Shown: piece after piece, positions 42,401-49,408 of the stretch
How positions within the stretch are numbered: position 1 is the first letter of the stretch
Layout: every line of letters starts with the position of its first letter
Assembly: GCA_038503035.1 (NCBI GenBank)
Contig: JAVSML010024430.1
Location: 496,001 to 560,000, forward strand
Origin: Crocodylus rhombifer
Taxonomy: Eukaryota; Chordata; Crocodylia; Crocodylidae
DNA: 64,000 bases
Direction: 5' to 3'
Translations under genes and position numbers: made by a program
Notes under the pieces: model-generated
Told to the model about the DNA's origin: nothing
The model's database searches: none
Seen by the model: only the letters and a program-made list of their open reading frames with translations

Positions 42401-44603
42401 TAACTGAGGAGATCTTTTGGCCTTTGAGATGATCAGAAATCTGCAGGTATATTTTGAAAAGACTGTAGGCGTGCCTCAACCTGTGGAAAATTTATTTTAT
42501 GAAAACAGAACTAAGTTAGGTGAAATCCTAACACAAGCTATCCAAGGACACCAATAAAAGCACTATCATGCATAAATAAAAATGCTACTAATTTGGTCCG
42601 TCTCCATATGAGCACTGTGCAAGCACTGAATAAAAAGAACAGGATTAACAGCAAATCAGATATTTACACCAGAATAACAGCCTAGAAATTTCTGTAACAC
42701 AGCAATATCGCTACTAGTGGATCCATCACTCTACTCTGTATGGCAGCAGTCTTAATGCTGTACTTTTTTTTTTAAGCAGGACTTTAAAATCTTAATGCCT
42801 ATAATACCCACAGTACTGAAAATTCCAACAGCACTTTGGATGTACTAACACAGCATTTCCCAGATTATTTAAAAAGCTATGCCCTTCTTCAGGAAAATGA
42901 AGTCAATCATGTATTCTCTACAACCCTGCTGTGTGTTATGTATGAGGATACTGTGTAGACTAATATCTTAACAATATGATTCTCATCAAAGCAGTTAAAA
43001 AAAAGGAAGTAACTAGCTTATATGGATAACAAGGTTAAACTTTAAAGAATCATCATTGTTATGTGAGACAATACACACTATACTGAATAGAACAATGCAC
43101 AACTCGGACTTGGAGTATTCCCAGACTCTCCAAATGCCAACAGCTGTCCCCCCAGTTACACATTTTGAAGGCTTTCTTCTGAATGCTAACTGATAGAAAC
43201 TTAATTTATGCTAAGTTCTGAATCTGGAGAAAAACTGAGAGATCCAGACTCCTGGTATTGCTCCTTTGTGCCATGCAAAGGGGTGTGTAACAACACTTTG
43301 GACCACACTATTACTGCATGCAAGGACCTCTCTCTTCAAAACAGAGGAATCAGAACATTTGCTTTATGTGGTGATTCAATAGGCTGTACATGCCTGGGAG
43401 TTATAAAAGATCCCACTTCCCCATTTCTGCAATAGAAGTACTGCCCACTCCTGAGCCTGAGGTTTTTGTATGCAGCGCTATCATGTAAACTTACCTTATG
43501 AGTGAGAAAGAGTCGCTGTTTCCAGCCTTCTTTCTGGATAAGGTTCAAGCCACCACCTGAACTACCCAGCGCCAGCCATTTCCGAGATGCAGCTATGCAT
43601 GTGCACTGAAAGAAATACAAGAGTTAACACAGCAGTGTAACTACTTGTTATAATACATGCAGCAAATAATGGTCTCTCTTCCCCTTTTCCATTTGTTGGA
43701 AAACAGAGCTTGTTGTATGCCTGCTATTTGTACCTAGCCTGGGTGTGCAAAACCCTAGCCAGATTATTAAAGCAGTGAGAAAAGCACATTCAGGAGAAAG
43801 CAAACAGCAAAAACAAGCAAGTTAAAAAAAAAACAAGTACAAAGACAGATATTTTTCCTTCTTGTAAGTTCCCTGACAAGCTAACCTCATTAGACTGTAT
43901 TCACCTATACAAAAGGTAAAAAATATTGTAACACTAGATTAATTCAAAGTGTTCCTGAGTAAAACATAGAAGTTGTCCACAACTATCAAGTTGCTTCAAT
44001 TTAAGAAAGTCTAATCAAGCATTCAATTGCATGGACTGATAAATAATTAATGTTTAAATCATAAAACAGATGTTTGAATTTCAAGTTATATGATTAAACA
44101 CCCCAAAACTTTGGAATTAAGTATTGTATATTGTGTGTAGCCACTAGTTTGTTCTGAAAATACATCCTAACAATAACTTACATCAAACATCCAAAATTGT
44201 CATCACTTCAGAAATAACCTAGCAATATTCTTCTGTTTATTCCACCGTAGACAAGACGCATCCATTTTTGTTTTATACCAGTCTTAACTCCTCTTCTTCC
44301 AAGAGTCCCCTACTCTAAACCATGAAAGTTCATATTAAGTCATGATCTGCAACCTGAATAATAGCTTCTAGGACTACACAAATCAAAGTAACTTTATATA
44401 CATGTTCAGCAAACAGAAGTACAATGCAAAAATATTGTTTTTTCCATGTCAATAAGAAAATAACAACAAATTAAATGCAACAGTCATAAACTCACCTTCA
44501 GGCGACTAGAATCCAACCTGAGTGCAGAAAGCAAAGGATCCAAACACTCAAATTCTGCCAATACATGACTACAGGATTCTGGTATCATTGGCACAGATGT
44601 CAT
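12340..44603 (-). CDS. HPS5: HPS5, BLOC-2 complex subunit (complete, 22 coding exons)
   Basis: HPS5 forms BLOC-2 with HPS3 and HPS6, the complex that directs cargo from endosomes to melanosomes, platelet dense granules and other lysosome-related organelles. Coding exons, 5' to 3' on the minus strand, are: 44603-44496, 43605-43495, 41195-41131, 40440-40248, 38528-38395, 36567-36352, 35164-35093, 34127-34039, 32743-32565, 32184-32026, 31481-31322, 28844-28721, 24601-24449, 22453-22385, 21936-21296, 18869-18749, 18487-18332, 17530-17411, 16129-16016, 15039-14933, 14131-13846, 12400-12340. They total 3,438 nt, or 1,145 residues plus stop, close to the 1,129 residues of the human protein. All introns are GT-AG and all phases agree. 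The N-terminal third is a WD40-like propeller (about residues 30-330), the middle is acidic and Ser-rich, and the C-terminal helical part is conserved. No lesion is seen. The gene lies head to head with GTF2H1, as in mammals. Confidence 0.97.
12670..12930. repeat. Diverged minisatellite, about 56-bp unit, 3-4 copies
   Basis: GC-richer block in HPS5 intron 22. A GTGCTCCC word recurs at about 12,731, 12,786 and 12,843. Each is followed by GGAGCTC- or GGCTGGGA-like sequence and a CAGCTNATCAGG/CTGACC block, giving a period of roughly 55-57 bp with considerable divergence. Confidence 0.6.
13846..14131 (-). CDS. HPS5: HPS5 exon 22
   Basis: Codes residues about 1031-1126, including [13 protein letters not shown], the less conserved Asn/Ser-rich insert, [17 protein letters not shown], and the [11 protein letters not shown] end. 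The donor is AAAG/GTAAAT. The acceptor is TTTTAG/ATTC. Confidence 0.96.
14281..14337 (+). mobile_element. CR1 3'-tail fragment
   Basis: Short plus-strand CR1 terminus in HPS5 intron 21: GGGGCTGGACT, then GATCTTCTGAGGTC, then CTTCCAGCCCTAATGTC. No coding part is retained. Confidence 0.7.
14933..15039 (-). CDS. HPS5: HPS5 exon 21
   Basis: Codes residues about 995-1031: [20 protein letters not shown], then [12 protein letters not shown]. The acceptor is TTTAAG/CTTC. The donor is CATG/GTTAGT, with T at +3, which is less common than A or G. Confidence 0.95.
15180..15620. other. GC-rich intronic insert of unknown origin
   Basis: Composition shifts abruptly to GC-rich within the AT-rich intron 20 of HPS5. 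Open frames exist on both strands but show no domain. It looks like an inserted element whose family I do not recognise. Confidence 0.4.
16016..16129 (-). CDS. HPS5: HPS5 exon 20
   Basis: Codes residues about 957-995: [20 protein letters not shown], then [18 protein letters not shown], a strongly conserved helical segment. The acceptor is TTCCAG/CCCA. The donor is ATGG/GTAAGC. Confidence 0.96.
16380..17103. mobile_element. Non-autonomous hAT element, 724 bp, with 8-bp target duplication
   Basis: The exact 8-bp duplication GCATAAAT flanks the element at 16,372-16,379 and 17,104-17,111. Imperfect terminal inverted repeats read GAGGGGTGTGCGAA and TAGGGCTGTGCAAA. GATTCGG-rich subterminal sequence and a second, internal inverted repeat (about 16,530-16,590 against 16,885-16,940) make it a foldback-type MITE. 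The termini match those of the 6.9-kb hAT at 46,465-53,400, so that element, or one like it, is the likely source of transposase. It lies in HPS5 intron 19. Confidence 0.85.
17411..17530 (-). CDS. HPS5: HPS5 exon 19
   Basis: Codes residues about 917-957: [20 protein letters not shown], then a variable segment. The acceptor is GTCTAG/GGCA. The donor is CTAG/GTAAGT. Confidence 0.96.
17615..17840. mobile_element. Foldback MITE-like element
   Basis: Inverted repeat arms at 17,648-17,671 and 17,691-17,715 (AGACTAATTCT and AGAATTAGTCT cores). They are surrounded by GTTTACACGACATG- and CATGTGTAGATG-like ends. It sits in HPS5 intron 18. The superfamily is not determined. Confidence 0.5.
18332..18487 (-). 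CDS. HPS5: HPS5 exon 18
   Basis: Codes residues about 865-917: [20 protein letters not shown], then [20 protein letters not shown], then [11 protein letters not shown]. It is among the most conserved parts of the protein. The acceptor is TGTACAG/ACTC. The donor is AAAAG/GTAAAA. Confidence 0.97.
18749..18869 (-). CDS. HPS5: HPS5 exon 17
   Basis: Codes residues about 825-865: [20 protein letters not shown], then [20 protein letters not shown]. Less conserved in its first half. The acceptor is GTTTCAG/AGCT. The donor is AAAG/GTCTGT, with C at +3, so weaker than consensus. The phase joins both neighbours. Confidence 0.93.
19320..20357 (+). mobile_element. CR1 LINE, 5'-truncated
   Basis: Plus-strand CR1 in HPS5 intron 16, antisense to the gene. 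RT fragments include [20 protein letters not shown] followed by DTKLWGS (YADD box degenerate, reading FTDDTK) and [19 protein letters not shown]. Further on is [20 protein letters not shown]. The 3' end at about 20,240-20,357 has GGGGTCATCTGACCCCAGCAG and a CTATGACTCTATAAA tail. Frameshifts are present. Confidence 0.88.
21296..21936 (-). CDS. HPS5: HPS5 exon 16 (largest exon)
   Basis: Codes residues about 611-825. It begins [20 protein letters not shown], continues through a long acidic Ser/Glu-rich region that diverges quickly within the family, then [20 protein letters not shown], then [20 protein letters not shown] and TYIEGLK. At 641 nt it equals most of the low-complexity middle of the protein. 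The acceptor is CTCCAG/AGCG. The donor is AAAG/GTAACT. Confidence 0.97.
22385..22453 (-). CDS. HPS5: HPS5 exon 15 (short)
   Basis: 69 nt coding residues about 588-611: [20 protein letters not shown], then EA. The acceptor is TTTCCAG/AGTG. The donor is CTAT/GTAAGT. Confidence 0.95.
22851..23606. mobile_element. Non-autonomous hAT element, 756 bp
   Basis: Starts TAGGGATACACCAAAATATTG and ends AATTGGTGCACCTCTA, giving terminal inverted repeats TAGGGATACACCAA and TAGAGGTGCACCAA. The flanks AATAAAAC and GATAAAAC form an 8-bp target duplication with one mismatch. The centre is GC-rich and non-coding. It lies in HPS5 intron 14 and belongs to a different hAT family from the element at 16,380. Confidence 0.8.
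23800..24245. mobile_element. Tc1/mariner (Tigger-like) MITE, 446 bp
   Basis: Terminal inverted repeats CAGGTTTCCCTCACTTTA and GAGGTTTCTTTCACTTTA (15 of 18 matching), flanked by TA on both sides. The GCAAATTTG- and TTATGCA-rich ends are typical of Tigger-derived MITEs. No transposase segment is recognised. It is in HPS5 intron 14. Confidence 0.75.
24449..24601 (-). CDS. HPS5: HPS5 exon 14
   Basis: Codes residues about 537-588: [20 protein letters not shown], then [16 protein letters not shown] and an acidic end QEEDEN. The acceptor is TCTTAG/CGTT. The donor is ACAT/GTAAGT. Confidence 0.96.
25395..26380. mobile_element. MITE family with GGTTTTCTG termini, containing a 29-bp tandem array
   Basis: Left end CAGGAATCCTGGTTTTCTG is inversely repeated at the right end as CAGAAAACCTGAATCCCCAG. 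Between them are AT-rich flanks, a C-rich centre and the 29-bp array at about 26,219-26,360. A 226-bp relative with the same termini is at 56,816-57,041. No convincing target duplication was seen. It is in HPS5 intron 13. Confidence 0.55.
26219..26360. repeat. Tandem repeat, 29-bp unit, about 5 copies
   Basis: Unit AGAGAAAATCCACATTTTTC plus TCCTTCAAA. The three central copies are identical and the outer two are slightly diverged (CCGTG for CCACA). Each unit holds GAGAAAA and TTTTCTC, so each can form a small hairpin. Confidence 0.9.
26630..27150 (-). mobile_element. L2-like non-LTR retrotransposon reverse transcriptase fragment
   Basis: Minus-strand translation gives the RT core in order: [20 protein letters not shown] (domain A), then [20 protein letters not shown], then VKFLSSP. 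After a frame change, CHQYADDTQ (domain C, catalytic YADD preserved) lies at about 26,635-26,665. The domain A spacing and the HQYADD context fit L2/Rex-type LINEs rather than CR1. It is in HPS5 intron 13. Confidence 0.75.
27817..27850 (+). repeat. Simple repeat (GGGGGA)n
   Basis: Four to five GGGGGA units in HPS5 intron 13. G-quadruplex potential is on the plus strand, the non-transcribed sense being C-rich. Confidence 0.9.
28721..28844 (-). CDS. HPS5: HPS5 exon 13
   Basis: Codes residues about 496-537: [20 protein letters not shown], then [20 protein letters not shown]. The acceptor is TTTGTTAG/ACAG. The donor is GAAAG/GTAAAA. Compared with human HPS5, about 11 residues at the exon 12/13 junction are missing. 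Confidence 0.94.
31322..31481 (-). CDS. HPS5: HPS5 exon 12
   Basis: Codes residues about 443-496: [20 protein letters not shown], then [20 protein letters not shown]. The acceptor is TTCCACAG/GAAA. The donor is CTTG/GTAATG. Ser/Asp-rich, likely a flexible phospho-acceptor segment (inference). Confidence 0.96.
32026..32184 (-). CDS. HPS5: HPS5 exon 11
   Basis: Codes residues 390-442: [20 protein letters not shown], then [20 protein letters not shown], then SRRSSISSH. Helical and predicted to leave the propeller. The acceptor is TTGGTAG/GCAA. The donor is ACAT/GTAGGT. Confidence 0.96.
32275..32345. repeat. Short interspersed repeat fragment
   Basis: Contains TATAAAGGTGCCACTCTGTC and CAGACTAACATGGCTAACTAC, words resembling a very abundant turtle/crocodilian interspersed repeat end. 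The family is not named here. Confidence 0.4.
32565..32743 (-). CDS. HPS5: HPS5 exon 10
   Basis: Codes residues about 330-389: [20 protein letters not shown], then [20 protein letters not shown], then [19 protein letters not shown]. The acceptor is TATGTAG/ATAT. The donor must be GCAGA/GTCAGT, because only this keeps the frame into exon 11. The stronger-looking GTAAAC four bases further would shift the frame. Confidence 0.93.
33270..33552. mobile_element. hAT MITE, 283 bp
   Basis: Termini CAGTGGTGTTCA and TGAGTCCCACTG are inverted repeats. Flanks CTCTAGCA and CTTTAGCA are an 8-bp target duplication with one mismatch. The interior has the GGCCCA-rich sequence also found at 5,765, 45,550, 54,496 and 60,061. 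It lies in HPS5 intron 9. Confidence 0.78.
34039..34127 (-). CDS. HPS5: HPS5 exon 9
   Basis: Codes residues about 300-330: [20 protein letters not shown], then QVLLWSEIK, a late blade of the N-terminal propeller. The acceptor is TTTTACAG/TGAC. The donor is AAAG/GTGAAC. Confidence 0.95.
35093..35164 (-). CDS. HPS5: HPS5 exon 8
   Basis: 72 nt coding residues about 276-300: [20 protein letters not shown], then LYL. A Ser-rich loop of the propeller. The acceptor is TTTATAG/GTCG. The donor is TGAC/GTGAGT. Confidence 0.94.
36352..36567 (-). CDS. HPS5: HPS5 exon 7
   Basis: Codes residues about 204-276: [20 protein letters not shown], then [20 protein letters not shown], then [20 protein letters not shown]. 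The acceptor is GTACTAG/AGAA. The donor is TAAG/GTAGTA. Confidence 0.96.
36790..37336 (+). mobile_element. Tigger/pogo-like element, internally deleted, 547 bp
   Basis: The left end CAAGCAGTCCTCGACTTAAG and right end (inverse of CACATGGTCCTTGGACTTAT) form terminal inverted repeats flanked by TA. An intact 67-codon frame at 36,908-37,111 contains [10 protein letters not shown], which resembles the C-terminus of Tigger transposases, followed by a [14 protein letters not shown] repeat. Most of the transposase, including its DDE domain, is absent. It lies in HPS5 intron 6. Confidence 0.7.
37385..37766 (+). mobile_element. CR1 LINE 3' end
   Basis: Plus-strand CR1 terminus in HPS5 intron 6. It translates as [16 protein letters not shown], then [17 protein letters not shown], then a WNRTP block (the usual CR1 C-terminal extension). 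A 3' UTR with GGCTGGACTAAATGACCTT and a TCCTATGATCCTATAAAA tail follows. Confidence 0.82.
38395..38528 (-). CDS. HPS5: HPS5 exon 6
   Basis: Codes residues 160-204: [20 protein letters not shown], then [20 protein letters not shown], then CDTE. Propeller blades. The acceptor is TTCTTTAG/GCAG. The donor is GAGAG/GTAGGT. Confidence 0.96.
38735..39605. mobile_element. hAT-derived foldback element, right terminus not seen
   Basis: Left end TAGGCCTGTGTGAAG, followed by GATTCGG-rich sequence, is the same terminus as in the 46,465-53,400 hAT. The interior is a large hairpin: 38,975-39,010 and 39,315-39,350 are a perfect 36-bp inverted match, with weaker pairing outside and inside it. GAATC-rich sequence resumes at 39,540-39,600, but no matching right end or target duplication was found. 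It is in HPS5 intron 5. Confidence 0.65.
39615..39770. mobile_element. Second hAT-like fragment
   Basis: Starts CAGGGGCGGGCAATTATTTTG, a terminus typical of vertebrate hAT MITEs, followed by GGCCGATTACTG and AAGGGCTGCATGACAGGC. It abuts the foldback element. The right end is not identified. Confidence 0.45.
40248..40440 (-). CDS. HPS5: HPS5 exon 5
   Basis: Codes residues about 95-159: [20 protein letters not shown], then [20 protein letters not shown], then [20 protein letters not shown]. Two WD-like blades with the VWEL and [10 protein letters not shown] signatures. The acceptor is ACTACAG/TCAA. The donor is AAAG/GTAAAA. Confidence 0.97.
41131..41195 (-). CDS. HPS5: HPS5 exon 4
   Basis: 65 nt coding residues 74-95: [20 protein letters not shown], then T. 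The acceptor is TGCATCAG/GAGG. The donor is CCAG/GTGAGA. Confidence 0.96.
41310..41810 (+). repeat. Ancient interspersed repeat with CR1-like tail
   Basis: 41,430-41,530 has TCAGGAAGGAATTTACTCC, then GGTCAGATTGGCA, then TTGCCTTTTCCTGTAGCA, a block typical of an old sauropsid repeat. 41,665-41,800 reads like a diverged CR1 3' UTR (AGAACAGGTTAGACAAACATT, then CAGAAAGTTGGATTCAATGACC). It lies in HPS5 intron 3. Confidence 0.5.
43495..43605 (-). CDS. HPS5: HPS5 exon 3
   Basis: Codes residues 37-73: [20 protein letters not shown], then [17 protein letters not shown], the first WD-like blade. The acceptor is TTTCAG/TGCA. The donor is TAAG/GTAAGT. Confidence 0.97.
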
Positions 44604-44665
44604 TAACATACAAAGGACTAGCAATATTCGCTCATTGGTGCATTATCATTAGTGTGGCCCTGTAC
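44496..44665 (-). CDS. HPS5: HPS5 exon 2 with start codon
   Basis: The ATG is at 44,603-44,601 and the first 36 residues are [20 protein letters not shown], then [16 protein letters not shown]. The first 62 nt of the exon (44,665-44,604) are 5' UTR. The acceptor is TTTTTGCAG/GTAC. The donor is GAAG/GTGAGT. This start aligns with the family's usual N-terminus. An inner Met at residue 6 is less likely. Confidence 0.96.
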
Positions 44666-45547
44666 CTGCAAAAATGAAATTTGAGAATATACTCTTGTTG
44701 TCAGACACCAATTTACCTTTCAGTTTTACTTTTCTCCTGAAACTGCTCATCCTAAAATAACAGGGAAATGGAGTGGATCCTGCAGCTGGATCCATAACCA
44801 CCCACAAGGTTAGCCTTATTTGAAACTGAAGGCAAGATTAAGGAGCTAGTTTGCTTTGTCCATAAAACACTGTTCAAACTCAGTTCAGAAACACTGCCCA
44901 GCTGAGGGATCTGTAATTTGAATATAACGGTTGATAATCAAGTGAATTTACAGTCCTCTATTAAAAAAAGTATTGTGGCAATTTGATTAAAGAACTGATT
45001 TTGAATCAGGTTGATTATACCAAAGTAAACCCCTACTGTAACCTGCTTAAACTTGATATTTCATATAAACACAAAAAGTTCCATAAAAGTTAATACTGGA
45101 ATTATAGATCCCGGCCTTTGCAAGATACCTCTGCACACGGAGTTTAATTAAGTACTGAATTTTCTACAGAACCTCACCTCCTAAACAGGAAAGATAGTAC
45201 AGAACTGGTAACAAATCAACACTTTTATATAAAGGTATATACACACACAACCTTTTTTTCAGTGTGTGGCCACATACATGATTTCTTACATGCCATGCAA
45301 ACCCCACAGTAATAAAAGTTTTCTTTTGAAATCTCATTTTTGGACTGCATGTACAAAAAAGAAAAAGCCATTACAAAGCCAAATACTCAAATGTTAAGCC
45401 AAGGTTGCCAAAGCAGTATACTGCAAGGTGTTGTGTTTTTTTAAAGCAAATTAAAAAACAATCCATCCCATAGAACTATCATTATTTCTACATGGGTCAT
45501 TAAATTGACAAAAAAACCCCTTAAAATCCAAAAAACAAACTTCTATA

Positions 45548-46220
45548 ATAGGCGTGTCAAATACAGGGCCTGCAAGCTGGATCCGGCCCACGGAGCCCTG
45601 TCATTTGGCCCCCAGTGCTGCTCATGAGTCTGATCAGACCCACACAGGGCACAGTGTCCTCCTGTGGCATGAGGCTGGTCTGCAGGCTGGATCAGGCTCA
45701 TGGACCCTATCCCTTTCTCCCCGTTTCCCCAACATACCTGATCCAGCAGCCACTCCAGGCAGTCTAGGGCCTGTGCTGTGTGCACTGCAAATTCCCAAGT
45801 GTTGGGGTGGGCACCACACGCGGTACAGTTTGACTGGCGTGCTAGAGGCACTTCATATCGTGGCTACCCTGGCAAGACTGTGCCACATGCAGTGCCCTCC
45901 CCAGCCAGTCCGGGACTCGCAGTGCCCACCCCTGCCAGCCTGGGACTTGTGCTACATGTGGCAGCTGGAACTGCTGGGGCAGCCACCACATGCAGCCCAA
46001 CTCCTGCTCCAGCTGGTCTCCATCATACACGGCACCTGCCCCAGCCTTCAGGGATCCACACCACATGCATCCTGGGTCCCGGACCAGCTGAAAAAGTCGC
46101 TGAATCAGGTATGCTATGGGAATAGAGAAGGGGAAGGTGAGGAGGTCCATGCGCCTCATCTGGCCTGCAGACCAGCTCCATAACACTCCTCTGGCCCATG
46201 CGGCCAGAAAAGTTTGGCAC
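45548..46220. mobile_element. hAT-like MITE related to 33,270
   Basis: Left end AGGCGTGTCAAATACAGGGCC and right end GGCCAGAAAAGTTTGGCACA are weakly inverted. The interior is GC-rich with GGATCCGGCCCACGGAGCCC-type sequence. The long open frames across it have no domain. No target duplication was found. It is in HPS5 intron 1. Confidence 0.5.
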
Positions 46221-47728
46221 AATTTAACTGGTAGCAGCACTAAGCTCTGCCACTGAATTCCACAAATGCTTACTGATCACAGTAACAGTAGGATTCAGAA
46301 AACCTCAGTTCTCCACCAGGACTTAGAAAGGAATGTCTTACAAACAGACTGAGATTTTTGTTCCTGGCCACAAGGGCTAGGCACAGAAATTACACATAGA
46401 CTGGCATAAGTGATTGGAAAGTAGTTCAAATCTGTAACGCAACAGAATTTCAGTGCATATAAACCAGGTATGTACAAAGCTTAAGTCGCTGATTCGATTT
46501 GGAGACAATTCAGCCTGATTTGGAGGCCGAATCACTGAATCCAAATCAAATCGGGAGACAAAAACACCCCTCCAAATCCATTCAGAGCCTCCGAATAGAT
46601 TTGGAAAAGATTCGGCAAAAGATTTGGAGACTTGGAAGGCAGCCTTGCAGGGAAACAGAAACTGAGAAGAGGGAGCGGGGCCAGGGGGACTGACATCTAT
46701 AGCTGCCCAGTGACTCATCTTTCCCCAAGTCCCCTTCCAATCACAGTGCTCTGGGGAAGGGATGTAGAAACAGCATATAAGCCTCTTTCTGCAGCCTCAC
46801 TCTCCCTTTTGTGAGCTGTTTCTGCCTGAGCACCAGCAACTGAAAGGTACTACTGGACTGGCTTGGCTTCCTAGTCAGTCTCCTCCTAGGTCTCTCTTCT
46901 TGGAAAGGCCTGGATACAGCTTACTAACTACCCCTACCTAGAATCCCTCTACTTATCCCTATCCAATCCATTTCAACTTATTCTTCCCCAAAAAACTCTT
47001 ATTTGTTCATGTTATTTTTCCCCCCACACTTTTTAACAAAAAAGCTGTGTTTTGCCTGACAGCACGTGATCCATCACCATGCAGGAAAGCACATACTTTA
47101 CACATACTCTCATACAAAGCCATCCCTTGGGAGGAGGGGGTGAATCGGGGCAACTGCCCCAGGCCCCATGCTTTGGGGGGGGCCACACAGAGCTGGGCAG
47201 AGCAGCCACGACGACTCCGCGCTGCCACCAGCTTCACATCTGGCTGCTCAGCACTTCCCCCCCTCCCCCCACCCAATCCACCGCTAGATTCCTCACGGCA
47301 GGGGCAGGGCCCTGCACAGGCTGATTTGCCCCAGGCCCTGCACCCTGCTCATGTCATCTCTGCTCACACACATATAGTAAACAAATAAGAAAAAGGGATA
47401 GTAGTTACACACACATATAGTAAACAGGGAGAAGAGATATTACAATTGCACACACACATTTTCCAGCAAACATTATGAAGTGTGCTGGAAAGGCAGGTGC
47501 CAGGTCTTCTGACAAGGGAAGGGAGAGGGGCTAGGGGGAGAGCTGGAATTTCCTCCCTCCTCCCCCCAAACATAGATGCATCCTCTTTCCTGGCAACAAT
47601 GAGTCTTCTGCTACCAGTGGGAGCAGTACCTGTTCCTGCACCACCTCCTCTAACAGCAGAAATAGCCACCAGCACCAACATAACAGTCTCCGCCACCCCA
47701 AATTTCATCTCCCAGCATAAGCCCCTCA

Positions 47729-48412
47729 GTGTCAGAGGAGGAGCTGGATCTAGAAGCAGGGGAGCTCACTTCCCTAACAAAAGAAATTCTGGGGAAGGAG
47801 GGAGAGACTGAGTTTGTGCTCTGCACCCCTCAAAGTTCCCCTAGAGCCAGGTCTCTTTCTCCAAAAGGCACCTCAGAGAAGGTTGTGGGGGCAGGTGGCT
47901 CAGCTTCCCTTGTTGTTGTGACTTTGCCTGCTGAGGGGGATAAGGCAGGATCCCCACCTTCAACCCAGAAGCAGGGGGGTAGTGTAGTGAGGGATCACTC
48001 TGAGGTGGCAGATGATCCCAGGTATGCTATCTGCCAGTACTGCCAAAGGCAGATCAGCTGGGGCAAGGAGATGCAGCAGTATTGCCATGGTGGTGAAGTG
48101 TTTCATCTCAGGAGGCCACACCCCCTTGCCCTTGTTCCTCCTCAGCCTGGCACCAGTGGGAGCTTGCCTGCAAAGAAGTCCCCCTCTCGTTCCAAAGCCC
48201 CCATCCCCACAAAGCAGAGGCAGGCCACCCTGAAGCGGTGGGGGAAAGCTGCAGACAAAGAGGGGTGTGTTGCAAGGGCAAGCAAAGCCACCCAGGCCAT
48301 TGGGGAGATGCTTGCTCCGGATGGGCAGCCCTTCTCCTTAGTTGAGCACCCAGGTTTCAGGTGGCTCATGGCCCCATCATACTGTGTGCCTGTACACATC
48401 ACTTTCAGCTAG
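47729..48412 (+). pseudogene. hAT transposase N-terminus with BED zinc finger
   Basis: Open frame of 227 codons. Residues 102-131 (CQYC, then FHLRRPH, with C102, C105, H126 and H131) fit a BED-type zinc finger, the DNA-binding domain of hAT transposases. A basic Ser/Lys-rich segment follows (about residues 150-175). Residues 185-210 (SKATQAIGEMLAPDGQPFSL) resemble the conserved region after the BED finger in hAT proteins. The frame stops at 48,412, and the continuation shifts frame before the CR1 insertion, so the protein is broken. Confidence 0.7.
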
Positions 48413-48593
48413 ATGGTGGTGCCTTCCCTGTATAAGGCATGCAGGGAGTACTTGAGGAAGGAGCTGCGCAAGGCAGGTCCACAGGTAGCTTTGCAATTCA
48501 CCTTGGGCATCTGGAGCAGCCAGGGTGGAGATCACACCTACCTTTCCCTCACAGGTCACTGGTACGATCAGTCAGGCTGTCGGTGGGCTCTCC

Positions 48594-49408
48594 TTCATAG
48601 ATTTCATAGACATTAGGGCTGGAAGGGACCTCGGGAGATCATCGAGTCCAGCCCCCTGCCCAAAGGGCAGGAAGTCAGCTGGGGTCATAGGATCCCAGCA
48701 AGATAAGCATCCAATTTACTCTTGAAGGTGTTCAATGTAGGTGCTTGAACACCTCCGCTGGCAGACTGTTCCAGACCTTGGGGGCTCGGACAGTAAAAAA
48801 ATTCTTCCTTACGTCCAGCCTGAAACGGTCTTGCAGGAGTTTGTGACCGTTCGACCTCGTCATCCCTTGGGGCGCTCTGGTGAACAGACGTTCCCCCAGA
48901 TCCTGGTGGTCACCCCGATAAACTTATAGGTGGCCATCAGATCACCCCTGAGCCTACGCTTTTCCAGGCTAAAGAATCCCATGGCTCTCAGCCTGTCATC
49001 ATAAGATCTGTTTTCCTGACCTCTGATCATGCGCGTGGCTCTCCTCTGGACTCTCTCAAGCTTCTCCACATCCTTTTTGAATTGTGGAGCCCAAGACTGG
49101 ACGCAGTACTCCAGCTGTGGCCTCACCAAGGCCGAGTACAAGGGGAGAATGACGTCCCGGGATTTGCTCGAGAAGCATCTATGGATGCACGCCAGCATTT
49201 TGGTCGCTTTAGTAGCCGCAGCATCGCATTGCAGGCTCATGTTCATCTTGTGGTCAATGATGACCCCCAAGTCTTTTTCTTCTGTAGTGCTATCCAACGT
49301 AGCACTGCTGAGCCTATAAGGATGCTGCAGGTTTTTCCTCCCAAGGTGGAGAACCTTGCATTTTTCGGTGTTAAACACCATGAGGTTCTCGTCTGCCCAA
49401 GTGGACGT
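48594..49408 (-). mobile_element. CR1 LINE inserted in the hAT transposase gene
   Basis: Minus-strand CR1. The 3' tail at 48,594-48,660 has TTTCATAGACATTAGGGCTGG and a GGGACCTC block. Translation of about 49,420-48,860 gives the C-terminal RT region: WADENLMVFNTEKCKVLHLG, then EKDLGVIIDHKMNMS, then [17 protein letters not shown], then [20 protein letters not shown]. hAT sequence stops at its left edge and resumes at about 49,409. It is 5'-truncated, and its frame is still long and fairly intact, suggesting a relatively young copy. Confidence 0.85.

Noticed and set aside
45554..46183. 209-codon open frame
   Set aside because: It lies within an hAT-like MITE, antisense frames are equally open, and there is no recognisable domain.
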